In this document: positions 35,421-48,600 of the stretch, in pieces | Layout of the letters: every line of letters begins with the position of its first letter | Numbering within the stretch: position 1 is the stretch's first letter | Assembly: GCA_029204225.1 (NCBI GenBank) | Contig: CM055108.1 | Span: forward strand, 13,145,955 to 13,209,954 | Direction: 5' to 3' | Length of the DNA stretch: 64,000 nucleotides | Source of the DNA: Diphasiastrum complanatum | Lineage: Eukaryota > Streptophyta > Lycopodiopsida > Lycopodiales > Lycopodiaceae | The notes under the pieces: model-generated | Told to the model about the DNA's origin: nothing | Database searches by the model: none | Seen by the model: only the letters and a program-made list of their open reading frames with translations | Translations under genes and position numbers: made by a program

Positions 35421-38400
35421 TTAAACTGAAATTTTATCAGCTTCCACCCACTTGGTTGCATAATCGGTTGCGATCAGGATATAGCGTGCTTGGGTATTTT
35501 TGGCTACTGGGCTGATGGGCCCAACAAAGTCTATACCCCACTTATGGAAGGCTTCATCTTCTATAATGGGGATAAGCGGTGTGAATTGTGCTTTTGTAGT
35601 ATTTTTGGCTCGTTGGCAACCATTACATTTGTTTATGATAGCGAATGTATCCTTAAACAACGTTGGCCACCATAAGTCTGCTCTAAGTATGATCTTGGCA
35701 GTCGCTTCGACCGAGAAGTGACCGCCACCAATGCCCTCATGTGCTTGAGATATGATAGGTCGTATCTCAGATTCATAAGTGCATCTGCGTATAATATCGT
35801 CAACACCCCTTTTATATAATTGTCCTGTGATAAGTTGAAAGGGTGATACCTTGAGCAAATATTTTTTCTTGGCCACTGTATTTAGCCCTTCTTTGAGTCT
35901 ACCAATTGTAAGGAACTGAGTGATTTCCTCATCCCATAGGGGAGTGACATCGATCTGGAAAAGGCATGCATCAGGTAGATCGTCGTTGACTGGTGCATCA
36001 GCCTTTTCAGCATTGGGAAGTTTGGAAAGATGGTTTGCCATGAAGTGTTGTGTGCCTTTCTTGACGACTATGTGGAAAGTATTAAGAGCCATCGAGCTAT
36101 GCGTCCGATTTTACAGGATTTATAAACAATATATAACAATGCTTGATGGTCTGTGTAGAAAGTAAAGGTTTGGCCTAGTAAATAGTGGCGGAGTTGTTGT
36201 ACGGCATATACCATGGCTAGTGCTTCTCTCTCAGTTGTTGTATAGTTTACTTTAGCAGGCACCAATTGTCTGCTCAAGAAACGTATCGAAAAATCTTTTT
36301 CATATTCGTCCGGTTGTGCTAGGATTCCTCCTATGGCATACTTACTTGCGTCGGTATGCACAGGGTTTTGACATTCTACAAGTAAAGTTTTTGCGAGTTC
36401 TTCCATGAGATGCTCCAACAAAATGGTAGCACATGGTGTGCTACTCTGTCTATGCCACTACATGATTTTGTAAGAACAAGAATGATGGTTTGATGCATAC
36501 TTAAAAATTTGACTATCAATCATATTCTAAATATGTCCATCACAAAAAAAACTTTGTTACTCTATCAATACAGGTTCACTTTTCTTTTTTTAAACTATCC
36601 TTGAAGTTGTAAAAGTTAGCATGCCGGCGTGCTAGCGTGCAAATTTTTTATTTCAAAAACATGAAGTTTTTTTGAAAAACTTTTTGAAAAAATAAATTTC
36701 TTTTGGATCTGATTCGGCTAGCATGCCGGTGAGCTAGCCAAGTAAATTATAAAATAGAAAAGCTATTTTGACACATTTGAGAACCAAATTTTGAGTAAAA
36801 CCATTATTTTAGAATATTTATTTATACCTCCCAACATAGTAAGCCAATGTGCTAAGTAAAACAACTAAAAAAAAAATTACATCCTTTAAAGATAGCACAC
36901 CGGCATGCTATATGAAATGAGAAATTTTTTTTGCAACCAACCAAGATAGCACATCGGCGTGCTCTGGGTTGGTTGCACAAAAAAAAAAAAAAACCAGTGT
37001 GCCGCTTGGCACGCCGGCGTGCTATCTGATTGGCTGCCAAAAAAACTTCAATTTGAAAAAAAAAATTCTTAGTGGGATTTTGTTGAATGATGGCAAGAAA
37101 GAAACTCGCAAAACTAGCAAAAAATTTACTCGCAAAATGCCAAGGCCTGTATGCACGTGGAATTCCTTCGTGTAATCTGGAGAACGAAATATGGGTGCGA
37201 TAGTAAGCGCTGTTTTTAAGTCCTCAAAAGCTTTTATGCGTTCTTTGGTCCACCCATCTAGGGTCGACCACAACTAAATAAATGAGTCTTGACTTACTGG
37301 CGTAGTCGATTATGAAGATGCGGTAATAATTAGTATGGCCGAGGAAGTAAACTTCTTTCATGGTTGCAAGTAAAGGCATCTCAACTATAACTTTGATCTT
37401 TGAAAGATCGGTAGAAATACCATCCTTGGAAATAATGTCCTAGAACAACTCCATGGTTGACCTAGATTTGGCAATTTTCAGGGTTTAGTGATATACCGAA
37501 CCTACGATCGCGAATGAATATTTTTTCAAGGGCTTCGAGGTGTTTATCTGCAGAAGAATGTACACCCAAATCATCGAGATAAATCTCGACAATTCGATGT
37601 AACAAATCTTGGAACGCCATTTGCATGACACGTTGAAATGTGGAAGGGGCGTTGCATAAGCCAAAAGGCATGACGTTATAAGCATAAACGTTGTTTTCCG
37701 TCGCAAAGGTTGTCTTGTGTTTATCTTCAAGGGCTATTTGAACTAGAAAATAGCCACTAAAACCATCTAAGAAGTTGAAAGCTTCAGCTCCTGCCATTTC
37801 CTCAAGTATTTGTGTCATTAAGAGTAACGAGAAGTGGTCTTTTTTAGTAACCGCGTTAAGGTTTTTGATATTAACGCAGATACAAAGCTTGGTATTTTTC
37901 TTGGGAACCACCACAATGGTTGAGACCCAATCTGTGTGCTGGACTTCATAAATGAAACCAGCATCGAGGAGCTTCTTGATATCTTCGTCAATCCATTCAC
38001 AATAAACCGGGTTACAACAGTAAGGCTTAGCCCGAATAGGCTTAGCATTCTCCTCTAAAGGAATAGTGTGGACGACTATTTTAGGTGGGACCCCCTTCAT
38101 TTGTGTATAATTCCAGGCAAATACAGCTCTGTATTTGTGTAGTAAGGTTTTCAGATCAAGAAATTGACCTGGTGTGAGGTGGGCTCTGACATGAACGATA
38201 CGATCCATGTCCTCATCAGGATCTTTAAGATTGAGTTGTACGGTCTTTGCTGGTCCTTCAAAGGATTGGGAAGCTTGTGTCGGTTCCCGTTGGAATTGCG
38301 GCAACTGGATGACCACGTCATCAAGTGTGAAATCTTTGAATTTGCTTGGTAGGTCAAAAAGAGTTCCACAAAGTTCTCTAGACCTTTGGGAATCATCGAT

Positions 38401-40561
38401 ATGAATGCGCTACCAAATGTCGAAGCTCTATCGAAAGGATGGTCCTTTTGTTGTTCGGACAACGGGATGATGGGCTGTTTAAGCTTTTCATGCATTTGTT
38501 TTTGTCTCTCGGTTAGTTTTGTGTCGATGATTTTGTTTTTTTGTAACCGAGGTTTTCTGGTTTGTTGAGGAGGCGATGTGGTTGCCTCTCAAATCAATTT
38601 TTCGTTCATTGTATCCCAAACTTCGTCTGGATACATGTCTCATTGGTAGATCTTAGGTTTTGACTAATAGGTCACTTTGTTGAGAACTTTGGATGTGAGT
38701 TGCACATGAGCCATAGGCCTTGGCGACTTAATTTCTTTGGGAATTGATTTCAGTGCATAATGTTTTTCATCGAAATATAAGAAAACGTGTTCGTCAGTCA
38801 CGACTTCATCATTCAACGAAAGAATACCGTCTTCCGAAACGTGGGCAGCAGAGATACTAGGTTCTCCTGGGCACCAAGCTATAGGAATTGGATCTATCAT
38901 CATTAATGGAATGATGGGCGTCTCTATGTCCGTAGAAGATGGTAGAATATATGTGTCTTCTGCAGAGCGGCATCTATTGGAATCAACACAATCCACAGTG
39001 GCCAGTGCTTGACCCCAATTGATTATATCGGTTGATCTTGTTTAGTGCCCTTTCGGCAAGATTGGAACACAATCGGACTCTTCATATGTTGTAGATGACC
39101 AATCATGGCGGGCTTAATATGTCATGCCGAGTCAACAATGACTCGTTTTTCATTGTTGCCGAAGATTATTTTATTGTGCTTCCAATCTTGGACGACGTAT
39201 GTCATTTGTAGCCAGGGTATGCCAAGAAGGAGTTTTCATGTTTGTGCAATGTTAGGTAGATCTAAGACTCCTGCAATACAGACTCGTATGTTCGATAAGT
39301 GACCTGTACGGTCGATGACGCGTTGATCAGCCATACGGAGTTTGTATCGTGGCAGATCTAAGGTGTTGAACCATTCATGGGAATTTGAGGAATTTCTAGA
39401 ATCTCATCAGGTTTTCGCTGTTCATCTGGGATATTGGGCAGCTGAAAACTTCTATGGATATAACTTTGGAGTCCGGTGAAAGATTTCATGGCACTATGGA
39501 ACGGCGTTGTGATCTGAGCCTGCAGAAGTTCGGAGAAAACTTTGAGTCCCTGTAGAGGTTGCTCTTTTGTGAGGATCGAAGTAGATAACGGACGGTCTGT
39601 GTTCTGTTCCTCCTGCAAAAGCTCATCTCGAAATTCGTTGTATCGTCGACGGTTAATCCACTTGTGGGTCAGGGTAATCTCGTGGTAGTGTGGAAGCTGT
39701 TAAAGAGCTTCCCGTATGGTCAACAGGTTTTTCGATGTTTAGCTGTTGTTGTTGATTTTGGCGCTGAGCTCTAGTGAGGACTCTAACAGGTTCGGAAGAG
39801 ATGTGGCGTGTGGGTAGGATCCTGTTTGGTTGCTTTGGGCAATCTTTGAAGCTATGTTTTCGAACACAGTCCGAACATTCAGCATGGTATTAGTTTTTTA
39901 CTTTACAATCGACCATGAAATGACCCGTTTCACCATAGATGAAACACGTGTTGCTCATGGGCCCTTGGGCAATGACATAGCCATCTTGGATGGCTAGTAG
40001 TCCTGGATTTGCTGGATTTGGGGAATATTCATCTCGTTTACATGAGCATGAGGTATCCTCATGTAGTGTGCGGAACTACCAGAAGTGGGTGTGGTATCAG
40101 GATGGTATGATTGATCATAGGAGTGATCGACGAAATGAGTTTGAGCTGATTCTTTATGGGGTCGATGTTTTTGTGCTCCTACGTCTGGATGGCCCCTTGG
40201 AGGTGGACCTAAGAGTGCCAGTTGAGGTTGAGGTTTGTGTTTGGGTTGTCTGGGCAGCTCTTGGATATGAACTTGGGGATTGTTTCATGGAGGATATTGA
40301 TGTGATGGGTTCCGTGAAACAAATTGGTTTCTAGGAGGCTGCTATTTCTTCTGATTGGTCATGATGGTGATTTCTTGGATTGTAGTAGCAATAAAAAGAG
40401 GAATGGCCCATGAAGTCACATATTTCGCATTTAATCAAAGAGGCATCTGGTACCGGGTGATAAGATGGGCATTCATTCCCAGTGTGTACACCCCTACAAT
40501 GAGGACACCAGGTATTGTCACGTCTATGATGTCTCTGGCCAGTGGGTAACTGACCTGGCAT
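35421..40561 (-). pseudogene. Decayed Ty3/gypsy element (Tat/Athila-like), gag knuckles to integrase
   Basis: Read on the reverse strand: Cys-rich gag end (40331-40561, CPHCRGVHTGNEC and CEICDFMGHSSFYC), another knuckle near 39930 (CFIYGETGHFMVDC, second Cys lost), protease-region scraps (39358-39618, 38664-39300, LGIPWLQMTYVVQDW), RT (37462-38316, LLDAGFIYEV, YNVMPFGLCNAPSTFQRVM, YLDD), the RT end and RNase H start (37157-37273), RNase H (36068-36361, DASKYAIGGILAQ, YTDHQALLYIV), the zinc-binding integrase domain (HEGIGGGHF...CNGCQRAK) and the integrase start (GIDFVGP) ending at 35421. Stops and shifts are frequent between blocks. RNase H is interrupted by the 787-bp element at 36362. Neither LTR was found. 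Confidence 0.85.
36362..37148. mobile_element. Non-autonomous hAT-like DNA transposon, 787 bp
   Basis: Flanked by an exact 8-bp direct repeat GTATGCAC (36354-36361 and 37149-37156) inside gypsy RNase H. Leaving out the element and one copy of the repeat restores an unbroken frame across the join, so this is a true insertion. The ends are inverted repeats of about 60 bp with indels: starts AGGGTTTTGACATTC, and the reverse complement of the other end starts AGGCCTTGGCATTTT; both share the TTTTTGC and GCGAGTT blocks. The 8-bp duplication fits hAT. It has no transposase. The interior is AT-rich with four or five copies of a GC-rich palindromic motif (AGCAYGCCGGCGTGCTA-like, near 36620, 36716, 36893, 36950 and 37008). 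Confidence 0.8.
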
Positions 40562-40703
40562 GGCATTACTACGTGCAATGTTGCCATTGGGATAAGTACA
40601 TGCATGTACTTGAAAACAATTTTTGCTCCATAGATTAGTCTTTGCATGTTCACTAATTATATTTTTTTTCTCTATTTTTCTTACTCAACTTAGCCTCCTT
40701 GTG
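40562..40703. other. Short unassigned junction
   Basis: AT-rich sequence between the end of the gypsy remnant and the palindrome; nothing recognised. Confidence 0.4.
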
Positions 40704-40759
40704 TGGTGTGCTCTTTTAGCCTAATGGGTAGCTACCCATTAGGCTAAAAGAGCACACCA
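40704..40759. repeat. Perfect 56-bp palindrome
   Basis: Two 28-base arms are exact reverse complements with no spacer (the centre is GGGTAGCTACCC). The outermost bases are TGGTGTG and CACACCA; pairing stops at the next base on each side. It could extrude as a cruciform or, if transcribed, form a long hairpin. It lies between two gypsy fragments of opposite orientation. Confidence 0.97.
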
Positions 40760-40957
40760 TGCACATTCAAACCATGCTCTTGCAGTTTTTCTGGTAGAGC
40801 AATGTGGATAATTTTAATTGGATCCCAAATAACTAATGTGGATAGCCTAAATGCATGTACACTTTTACATTTTTGCATAGTAAAATTTTCTTTTAATCTA
40901 GGTGCTTGAGAATTGTGCATCAGTGAGCCTAGAGAGAGGCATTCCGGATCATAAACT

Positions 40958-41692
40958 TTGATAATTCACAAATCTCCCGAAGCCATGGTACAACTGTTCT
41001 CGATGACTATGATCGATCGAGCACGTGAATGGTTCTTCAACCTAGATCATGACGATAAACATGATTGGTCACTCTTGAAAGAATCCTTCATCAAGCGATT
41101 CAAACCATTTTGTTTAATCGAGAGTCCCTTTGTCAAACTAAGTAATATCAAAATGACAAAGGATGAAAAAGTACGTGACTATATTGAAAGATTTAAACGC
41201 TTAAAAAGTCAGGTACAAGAACAACCCACGGAGTCAATGCTCATCATCTGATTTCTAGTCGGACTTCCCAGATGGATCAGACGTGAACTCAGATCTAATG
41301 ATGAATACACATCATTATAACAAGCCATGTCTGATGCCATCCGAGAAGAGGACGAGGGATCCGATGTTGATGAACCTAGAGAACGGAAAGCACACCGTGC
41401 TATCCAAGATTCTAAATTGAACGATGAAACTCGAGAACAACTGTGGGAAACTCAGATGGAGTTGCTTAACCAGCAAGACCAACAACAAATAGAGAAACTT
41501 ACGAAGAAGTTTCAAAACACCCTAAAGTCTATACACTTCCTAACGTCGACACATGGCCAATTCCATGCACAGTCGACACTTGCATCTGAAAACATATATT
41601 TGAATCTGAAATGGCCTATTTATGGGTGTCAGAGGGCCCAGATTAGAGCTAGGTGTGTAAGTACCTTCTATCATGTTTCAAACCACATTTAA
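40958..41692 (+). pseudogene. Ty3/gypsy gag fragment
   Basis: The retrotransposon-gag core is clear (DRAREWFFNLD, SLLKESFIKRFKPF, RDYIERFKRLKSQV) in one frame. That frame is stopped at 41249-41251 and again just before 41327, then continues with an acidic and Gln-rich linker (REEDEGSDVDEP, LLNQQDQQQIEKL) to 41692. Both stops lie in the same frame, so this is a decayed copy and not a spliced gene. No pol follows. It lies on the opposite strand to the 35-40 kb gypsy element and may be a separate insertion or a rearranged part of it. Confidence 0.8.
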
Positions 41693-42822
41693 AGGGCTCT
41701 TCAATTTTCATAAATTAGAACATTGAGCATTGAACCCACTGATTTGATTCTAAGGTTCGATAACTAGGTGTTTTGCTATCACCAATCAAGCACGTTATAC
41801 TGAGTTTTGAAACGATTTAGAGCTCTTCAAATACTAATCTTCTTAAGTTATAATTTACTACTCAGTGCATTGAAGCAATTGAGCGCTCACATTTGTGCTT
41901 CAGGAATCAGCAATGAAGAGTTAGTACACAACCGATCATAGTCTTCATTGTACAGAGGTGTACTTGTACCCTAAACCGTAAACTAGCACTTGCTTTTGCT
42001 ACTATAGAAGGCCATGGATAGAACCAACAAAACAAAAACCCTAAAGCGATTCAACAATTTAAACAGGGATAGGCAGATTCTTTCACAAATCAAACCCAAA
42101 AATAAGTTTTGAGGTGTCGTACTCTGCCATTTGTGCTTGAATATAATTAAATTATTCATCTTACGTAATGCTTTTGGTTAAAAACATGTCCACAAAGCTT
42201 CTTGTAACTCCCAAATAGAATCACTTAACGATGATCTATGGCTGGAAAGGGAGTCAGAACCGCCTATAATGTATGGTAGAATGCAGGATTCAAAATCGGC
42301 AATCAATGTTTCATGAATGTTATTGAATCCAATTCAGATAAACTACCATCATGCACACATGTTTATAGACTCATGTAAGTAGAATTTTTGGGTACCAAGG
42401 AGGAATTTCCTGAAACTCTGAACTAGCAACTTATATAAACAATTTTTTCTATTTATATATTTTACAAGTGGTTTGTAACAATTTTGAAACAAACTAACAC
42501 ACATAGGAAGTTGAAGCATCTCATCCATCTATATCAAAGATTCAAAACCCATATCAAAGACATTACGCTTATTTCAATTTTGAAATATATAGCCGCTCAC
42601 AAAAGAGGCTCTGACAACTTGCCAGCATGTAAGCACCAGCGACATGCAGATTTACAGCCACAACAGAGATGGCAAGCAGGTCCATATACTTAACTGACTC
42701 ATATTATGAATTAACGTTAGCACCAAAAAGTCTAATGCATGAACACAAAAAAATAAAGGTGTCAGCCCAGCACGTCATGTTGCATGTTCCACTGTGCACC
42801 AAAAGTTCAAAGGGCATACATC
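41693..42822. other. 3' flank of the PhzF-like gene, no other gene recognised
   Basis: The part next to 42823 should be the 3' UTR of the reverse-strand gene. The rest is unassigned intergenic sequence without supported frames. Confidence 0.5.
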
Positions 42823-45579
42823 CTACTGTGTCTCCACAGTGTTTATAAGAACCCCAGCCATGACCAACGTTGCAGCACCTTCCAGATATGCACGCCCTTC
42901 CATCTCATCCACTCGCACAAGCAGTTTACCACCTCTTTCTGATGCCTGCACTTATTTAAAACAACAGCAAGGCCATAACTGAAGGTCTTATGACTGTCAT
43001 GTACATGAAGGTGAAAACATAGAATACATGGCTGAGAACCAACTCGATTTTGCTATTATGATGACATAACTTCATATGTGAAACTAGTATAAAAGTTAAT
43101 GAGCTATATTTAAGATTTTAACTAAGGAAAATTTGGATATATGCATGTGCCCAGTGACCAAAACTATCACAAATTTATCTATGATATCACAAATCTTAAT
43201 TCAAAGAAACAACTAACAAATCAAGTGATTCTTACTTGGTAAGCCTCCAGCTTGTTTTTTCCAAGCTTTCTCGCCCAGTATGGGCCCAGTGTACAGTGAG
43301 CACTACCAGTGACAGGATCCTTCAATTCCAATATGAGCTTGGGATGTTAGAATCTACATATGAATACGATCAAATATAGAAGTGATTTGAAAGCGCACTC
43401 CTCCTTCCCAATAACATGGACATGTTTTAAAACTGGAAAACAAAATACTTCATGGAACGGTTCTTGAAGAGAATATACAGTCCATGATGGTACTTACCTC
43501 AGGAACGCCAGCTTTTGGGCAGAAAAAACGTGAAATAAAATCAAAAGGACTCTCTCTTGATGCTGGAGCTGTCACAATGACACCGCCTCGTCCACTAAAA
43601 TTAATCATATCTGTGAATTGAGGTTGTATTTGCTCCACATCTTTGCTTGAAGGAACCTCAACCTGCAAGATCAAACCTCATTACATCTATGAGGCAGAGA
43701 TAAACTAACAGGAGCTATCTATTTATGAGGACTCTGATTATTAACACAAATGTATGATCAACTAAGAGAAAAATCGTGCTCATATAGCAAAGCTACTGAT
43801 AGGGAGTCACAATTGGTGATAGATTTCAGATTCAAGATAGAAAATGAAAACAGAATCTAGCACCACATTTCCTGCGCTGGAAACTCGACCTTGACTCTTG
43901 GCTTGTTCAAGGAATTAAAATGGACCAAAAACTTGTAGTGCAAAACGCGACCACAGAACCCAAAATATGGCTCATGGTTTTCATGAAGAACAACTGTGCA
44001 ATGCAATTGAAATTGCAGATCAACAGGTCATGCAAATTACCAAGTAGTCACCCAATGAGGTCTTTCCACACCAAACAATTTCTACATCACCTAATGAATT
44101 AGAGACACGAGCTGTTTCGGACACATCACATTCTGAAGCAATAACCAAGGGAAAGTCTAGCTCCACTACTCCCCTTCCACTGGGATACTTCTTTTTTTCT
44201 GCAGTAGATTCCTCTTGATTGACCTCCACAGGCTCTTCATCATAACCAGAAATTTTCCGTGCCTTTAAAACCCCAGATTTGGTATGAAAGACAATAGTTT
44301 CGCCTTCGACAATTCCAGTAGAAAACATAAGATGTGCAGAAGCTAAGGTTGCATGGCCGCACAGGTCTACCTGCATTGTTGACAGATCCAACATAATCAT
44401 AAACACATGTATTTTGACAAAGTTACTAAATTGCATTTAAGTTCAAGGGGACACATTGACAATGTTGAAGATGTCAACAATCAAATAAGCAACATCGATC
44501 ATTCACCATAAGCATTCACCTCAAGGAGGAAGAAGAACATGCACCAACACACTCTCACACTCTCTGTAGCATACTGAATGTAAGATGTATAGATAAACCT
44601 TGAACCCTGATAGATAGCGAACAAACCTAGGAGTAGACTAATAGACTAGACTAGCCTACGGCTAATTACAGCTGTCAACAATAAAGTACATCGTGAATAG
44701 TAACAATGAAGTTTATCATTGATTTCTAACACTCTCCCTCAATGACAAAATTACATTCTTCTAGTCCTAATAGAGTACAAAATTTAGGCTGTAAAAAGTT
44801 ACTCCTTATGTTTGAATCAGGATGCAGTACAACAAACCACCTCAGAACACTCAAAATGACTGGCTTCACTCTGACACCAGTTGCAAATTAGTGAAAAATC
44901 TTAACGAAATGAGCACTAGACATTCCACTATAGACAAGTTATGATATTATTGACATGCTCGATTTTATCATCCCAGTTAATCATTGATAATTATAAATAG
45001 AACCAGCATGGACTTCCAAGCTGAGGTAGAAGCGCATGGATCAGTCTTTCTCATTGTGTGCAAATTTTAATCTATCAGAAAAGAACATACAAAGTTACAA
45101 ACACAAACCAAAAAATCGAAAACATACATGGCTTTGCTTCTTAGGAGCTGAATTAGTGGCAATATTATCCTAAGAACAAGTATCATTAGGCAGGAGCTAT
45201 AATTTCAACCATTTCCAACAAATTAAGGATTTTATCATGTCACATTAAGACAAAACAAAAGATTATTTTTATTAAGGGGACGTTTTCTTTTCCATAAGAT
45301 GTCTGGCCTTACACAATCAGAGAAGACAACTATTACCAACCTGGGTTAATCTAGCATGTAACCCTTTCTTCACTTGGCTTATCATGGACATTATACAGAA
45401 GAGAATTAGTTTACAGTTCATGAATTAGGACCATTGCCCTTGAGAAATTGCAATTTTTAAGTGGTTAACCCTAGGGTTTGGTGGCATTTGGCCACATCCA
45501 GGTAGAGTACTTAGATGCTCATTGTGTATTCCATTTTAACAGTTTGGCTAAGAATTGCTCTCCATTGCTCTTCTTGTTG

Positions 45580-45641
<62 letters not shown>

Positions 45642-48600
45642 GAGTTGGGCACCCAGCCTCTTCTCTCTTGTTTTCTGTGGAGATTGATTGATAACTAGAT
45701 CTTGGTGACTTGACTCTTGCTTTCCTACATGGGCTACCGGATCTTCAGCAAGCTTATATGCTGGCGCCCTACCAAAAGAGGAGCTTCTCTACTTTCTATT
45801 GTGAAATTTCAGCATTTTGCTGATCTTTCCAAGTGGAGTTTGGATCAGCTTTTTTGTCTCTTTTCAGGTTGAAGGAGGGCGCCCAACAGAGATCTTGGAG
45901 GAGCAATTTGTGGCACCCAAAAATCAAAATCTCAAATCTGATTTTTATGCAACCAGTTTTCAGCAAGTTTTGTTTGGAGAAGGGCGCTCAAAAATCTGCT
46001 ACTGATTTTCGGTTGTGGTGTCTCCTTATCTTGCTGTTTTTGTTTTCAGGTTTGCATTTGTGTAGGAGGGTGCCCAAAATTCAATAAACCCTATTCAGGG
46101 TTAGGTCAACTTGTGGCTGGAAATTTGCAAATTCTCAACAAGCAGTAGGGCGCTTTCAATAGCCCTATTGGAGTGTGTGTTGATCACACTATTTGGCTTC
46201 TTAATTGGGTTTCGGTGTAGGCTTCAATCGAAGCTAACCTAATTTTCAAGAAGCTGGTTTTCTTGTGCAGAAAAATAGCCATCTATCCATTATCTTTTGG
46301 GCACTTTGGTTGCAGATTGAAAGACATCTTGTGCTCCTACTTTCAGCTCTTTGTTTGCTGCAAATTTTTTGAGTAGATTTGGCTGTGGAAAGGCTCTTTT
46401 TCCTATCTACTACAAGCTGAAATTCTGTTGGAGGTAATGGCTAAAGAATCGGAAGCTATCGGTTCTTTGTTTAGTGAAGATCGGTTGGATGGCACAAACT
46501 ACTCCTTATGGAGTTACATGATGAAGAATCTTCTCATAGCGAAGGGGTTGTGGGATTTGGTCAATGGTGATGAGGAAAGACCTCCGTCTTCGGCATCTCC
46601 TACACCTCGTAGATCATGATCATCAACATCATCTTCTCCATCTTCGGAAGAACAAAAGAAGTGGGATAGAAGGGATGCACAAGCACATTCTATGATTGCT
46701 CTTGCTGTGAAAAAATCTATCTTACCTCATATTAGGTCTTGTAAGACATCTAAAAGTGCGTGGGATACACTTTATACTATGTATAGAGTCAAAAATCCAG
46801 CAAGAGTGGTGTATCTCATAAATCAACTTTCTTTGTTGAAGATGCAAGAAGGGGATCAAGTGACCAATCACTTGATGAAGATTAAGGATCTTCGTGAGGA
46901 GCTTCTCAATATTGATGAGATAATTGAGGATGCTCAATTTGTTTCCATGAAGACATTCCTACTATTGAGCAGCCGGAAGGGCATGTATGCGAGGGGTGCA
47001 TACTTGGAAAGTTTCAAAGGAAACCTTTTCCAATTGATGGAACTATAAGGGTTCTTGATAAATTTGATGTGGTTCATAGTGATGTTTGTGGTCCAATGAG
47101 GACTGAATCCATTAGAAAGTGCATCTATTTTGTGACTTTTATTGATGACTTTTCTCGTTTTACATGGATCTATCCTATGAAGGCTAAATCGGAAGTTTTT
47201 CAACGTTTTAAAGATTTTCTAGCAATGGTGGAAAATTAGTTTGGGCATTCTTTGAAGACCCTACGCACCGATCGAGGAGGGGAATACATTAAGAATACGT
47301 TCGGTGCATTTCTTCGAGAAAAGGGAATTCTACATCAAATGACAACTCCCTATACGCGTCAACAAAATGGTGTTGCCGAGTGAAAGAAGCAATTGTTGTC
47401 CTACTAAAGCATTGAAAGTATTACCTCCTTATGAAGTTTGGTATGGAAAGAAGCCTACAATCTCTCACTTTCGCATTTTTGGTTGTACGGCTTATGCTTT
47501 TGTTCCGGATAAACTTCGTACAAAGCTTGAGAATAAAGGAGTTAAATGCATTTTTGTTGGCTATAGTAGTGAAAGCAAAGGCTATAGGCTGTTCAATTTG
47601 AGCACTAACAAGAATGTTCATCAAAAACCGCCCGTTGTTGCTCAAAATCAGCCTGTAGGAACTGTTGGACAGCAAGGACCAGTTTTGGAAGATCTTGGAT
47701 AGCCAAGTGCGATGTCGGAGGATCTTGGACAGCAAATTGTAAGAAGAGACATGGCTGTTGGACAGCCTAAAGCAGTCCCACAGTGGTTGTTGTTAACTTT
47801 GCGGGACAGCAAATAAGTTCATTTTATGATGGAAAGACACGTGCCTCTACAAAATCAGTGGACTATGCTGATTTTTCAGATTTTGCTCTTACATCTCATG
47901 GAGATATTGCGGAAGAACCTGATTTTTATGAGCAGGCCAAGGGAGTAAAATGTTGGGAGGATGCGATGCAAGATGAGTATGACTCACTTATAAAGAACCA
48001 GATTTGGGTTCTTGTTGATCTTCCTCATGGGAAGAAGGCAATTGGTTCTAAATGGATATACACAATCAAGTATAAGGCAGATGGTACCATTGAAAGGTAC
48101 AAGGCAAGGCTCGTTGCCACAGGCTAGGCTCAGCAAAAGGGGATTGATTATGAGGAGACTTTTTCTCCTACTGCTCAAATGACTACCGTGAGAGTAGTGA
48201 CCTCTTTGGCTGCCCATTTTGGTTGGCGTTTGCGGCAACTTGACATAAAGACAGCATTCCTCAATGGTGATCTAAATGAGGAAGTGTACCTTCAACAACC
48301 TGCTGGTTTTTTGGTTGAAGGCCAAGAAGATAAAGTTTGTCTTCTCAAGAAGGCACTTTATGATCTGAAGCAAGCTCAGAGGATGTGGTATCAAAAGATG
48401 CATGCCTACTTTTGTGATCGAGGGTTTACTAATAGTCCTGGCGAATCTACTCTTTATGTCAAGCATACTTCAGATTATATCATCATTATTTTGCTTTATG
48501 TTGATGATATTATTATTATGGGAAGTAATGAGCAACAGATTGATGCCGTAATACTTGACCTTGGTATGGTTTTTGAAACCTCAGATTTAGGCCTATTGCA

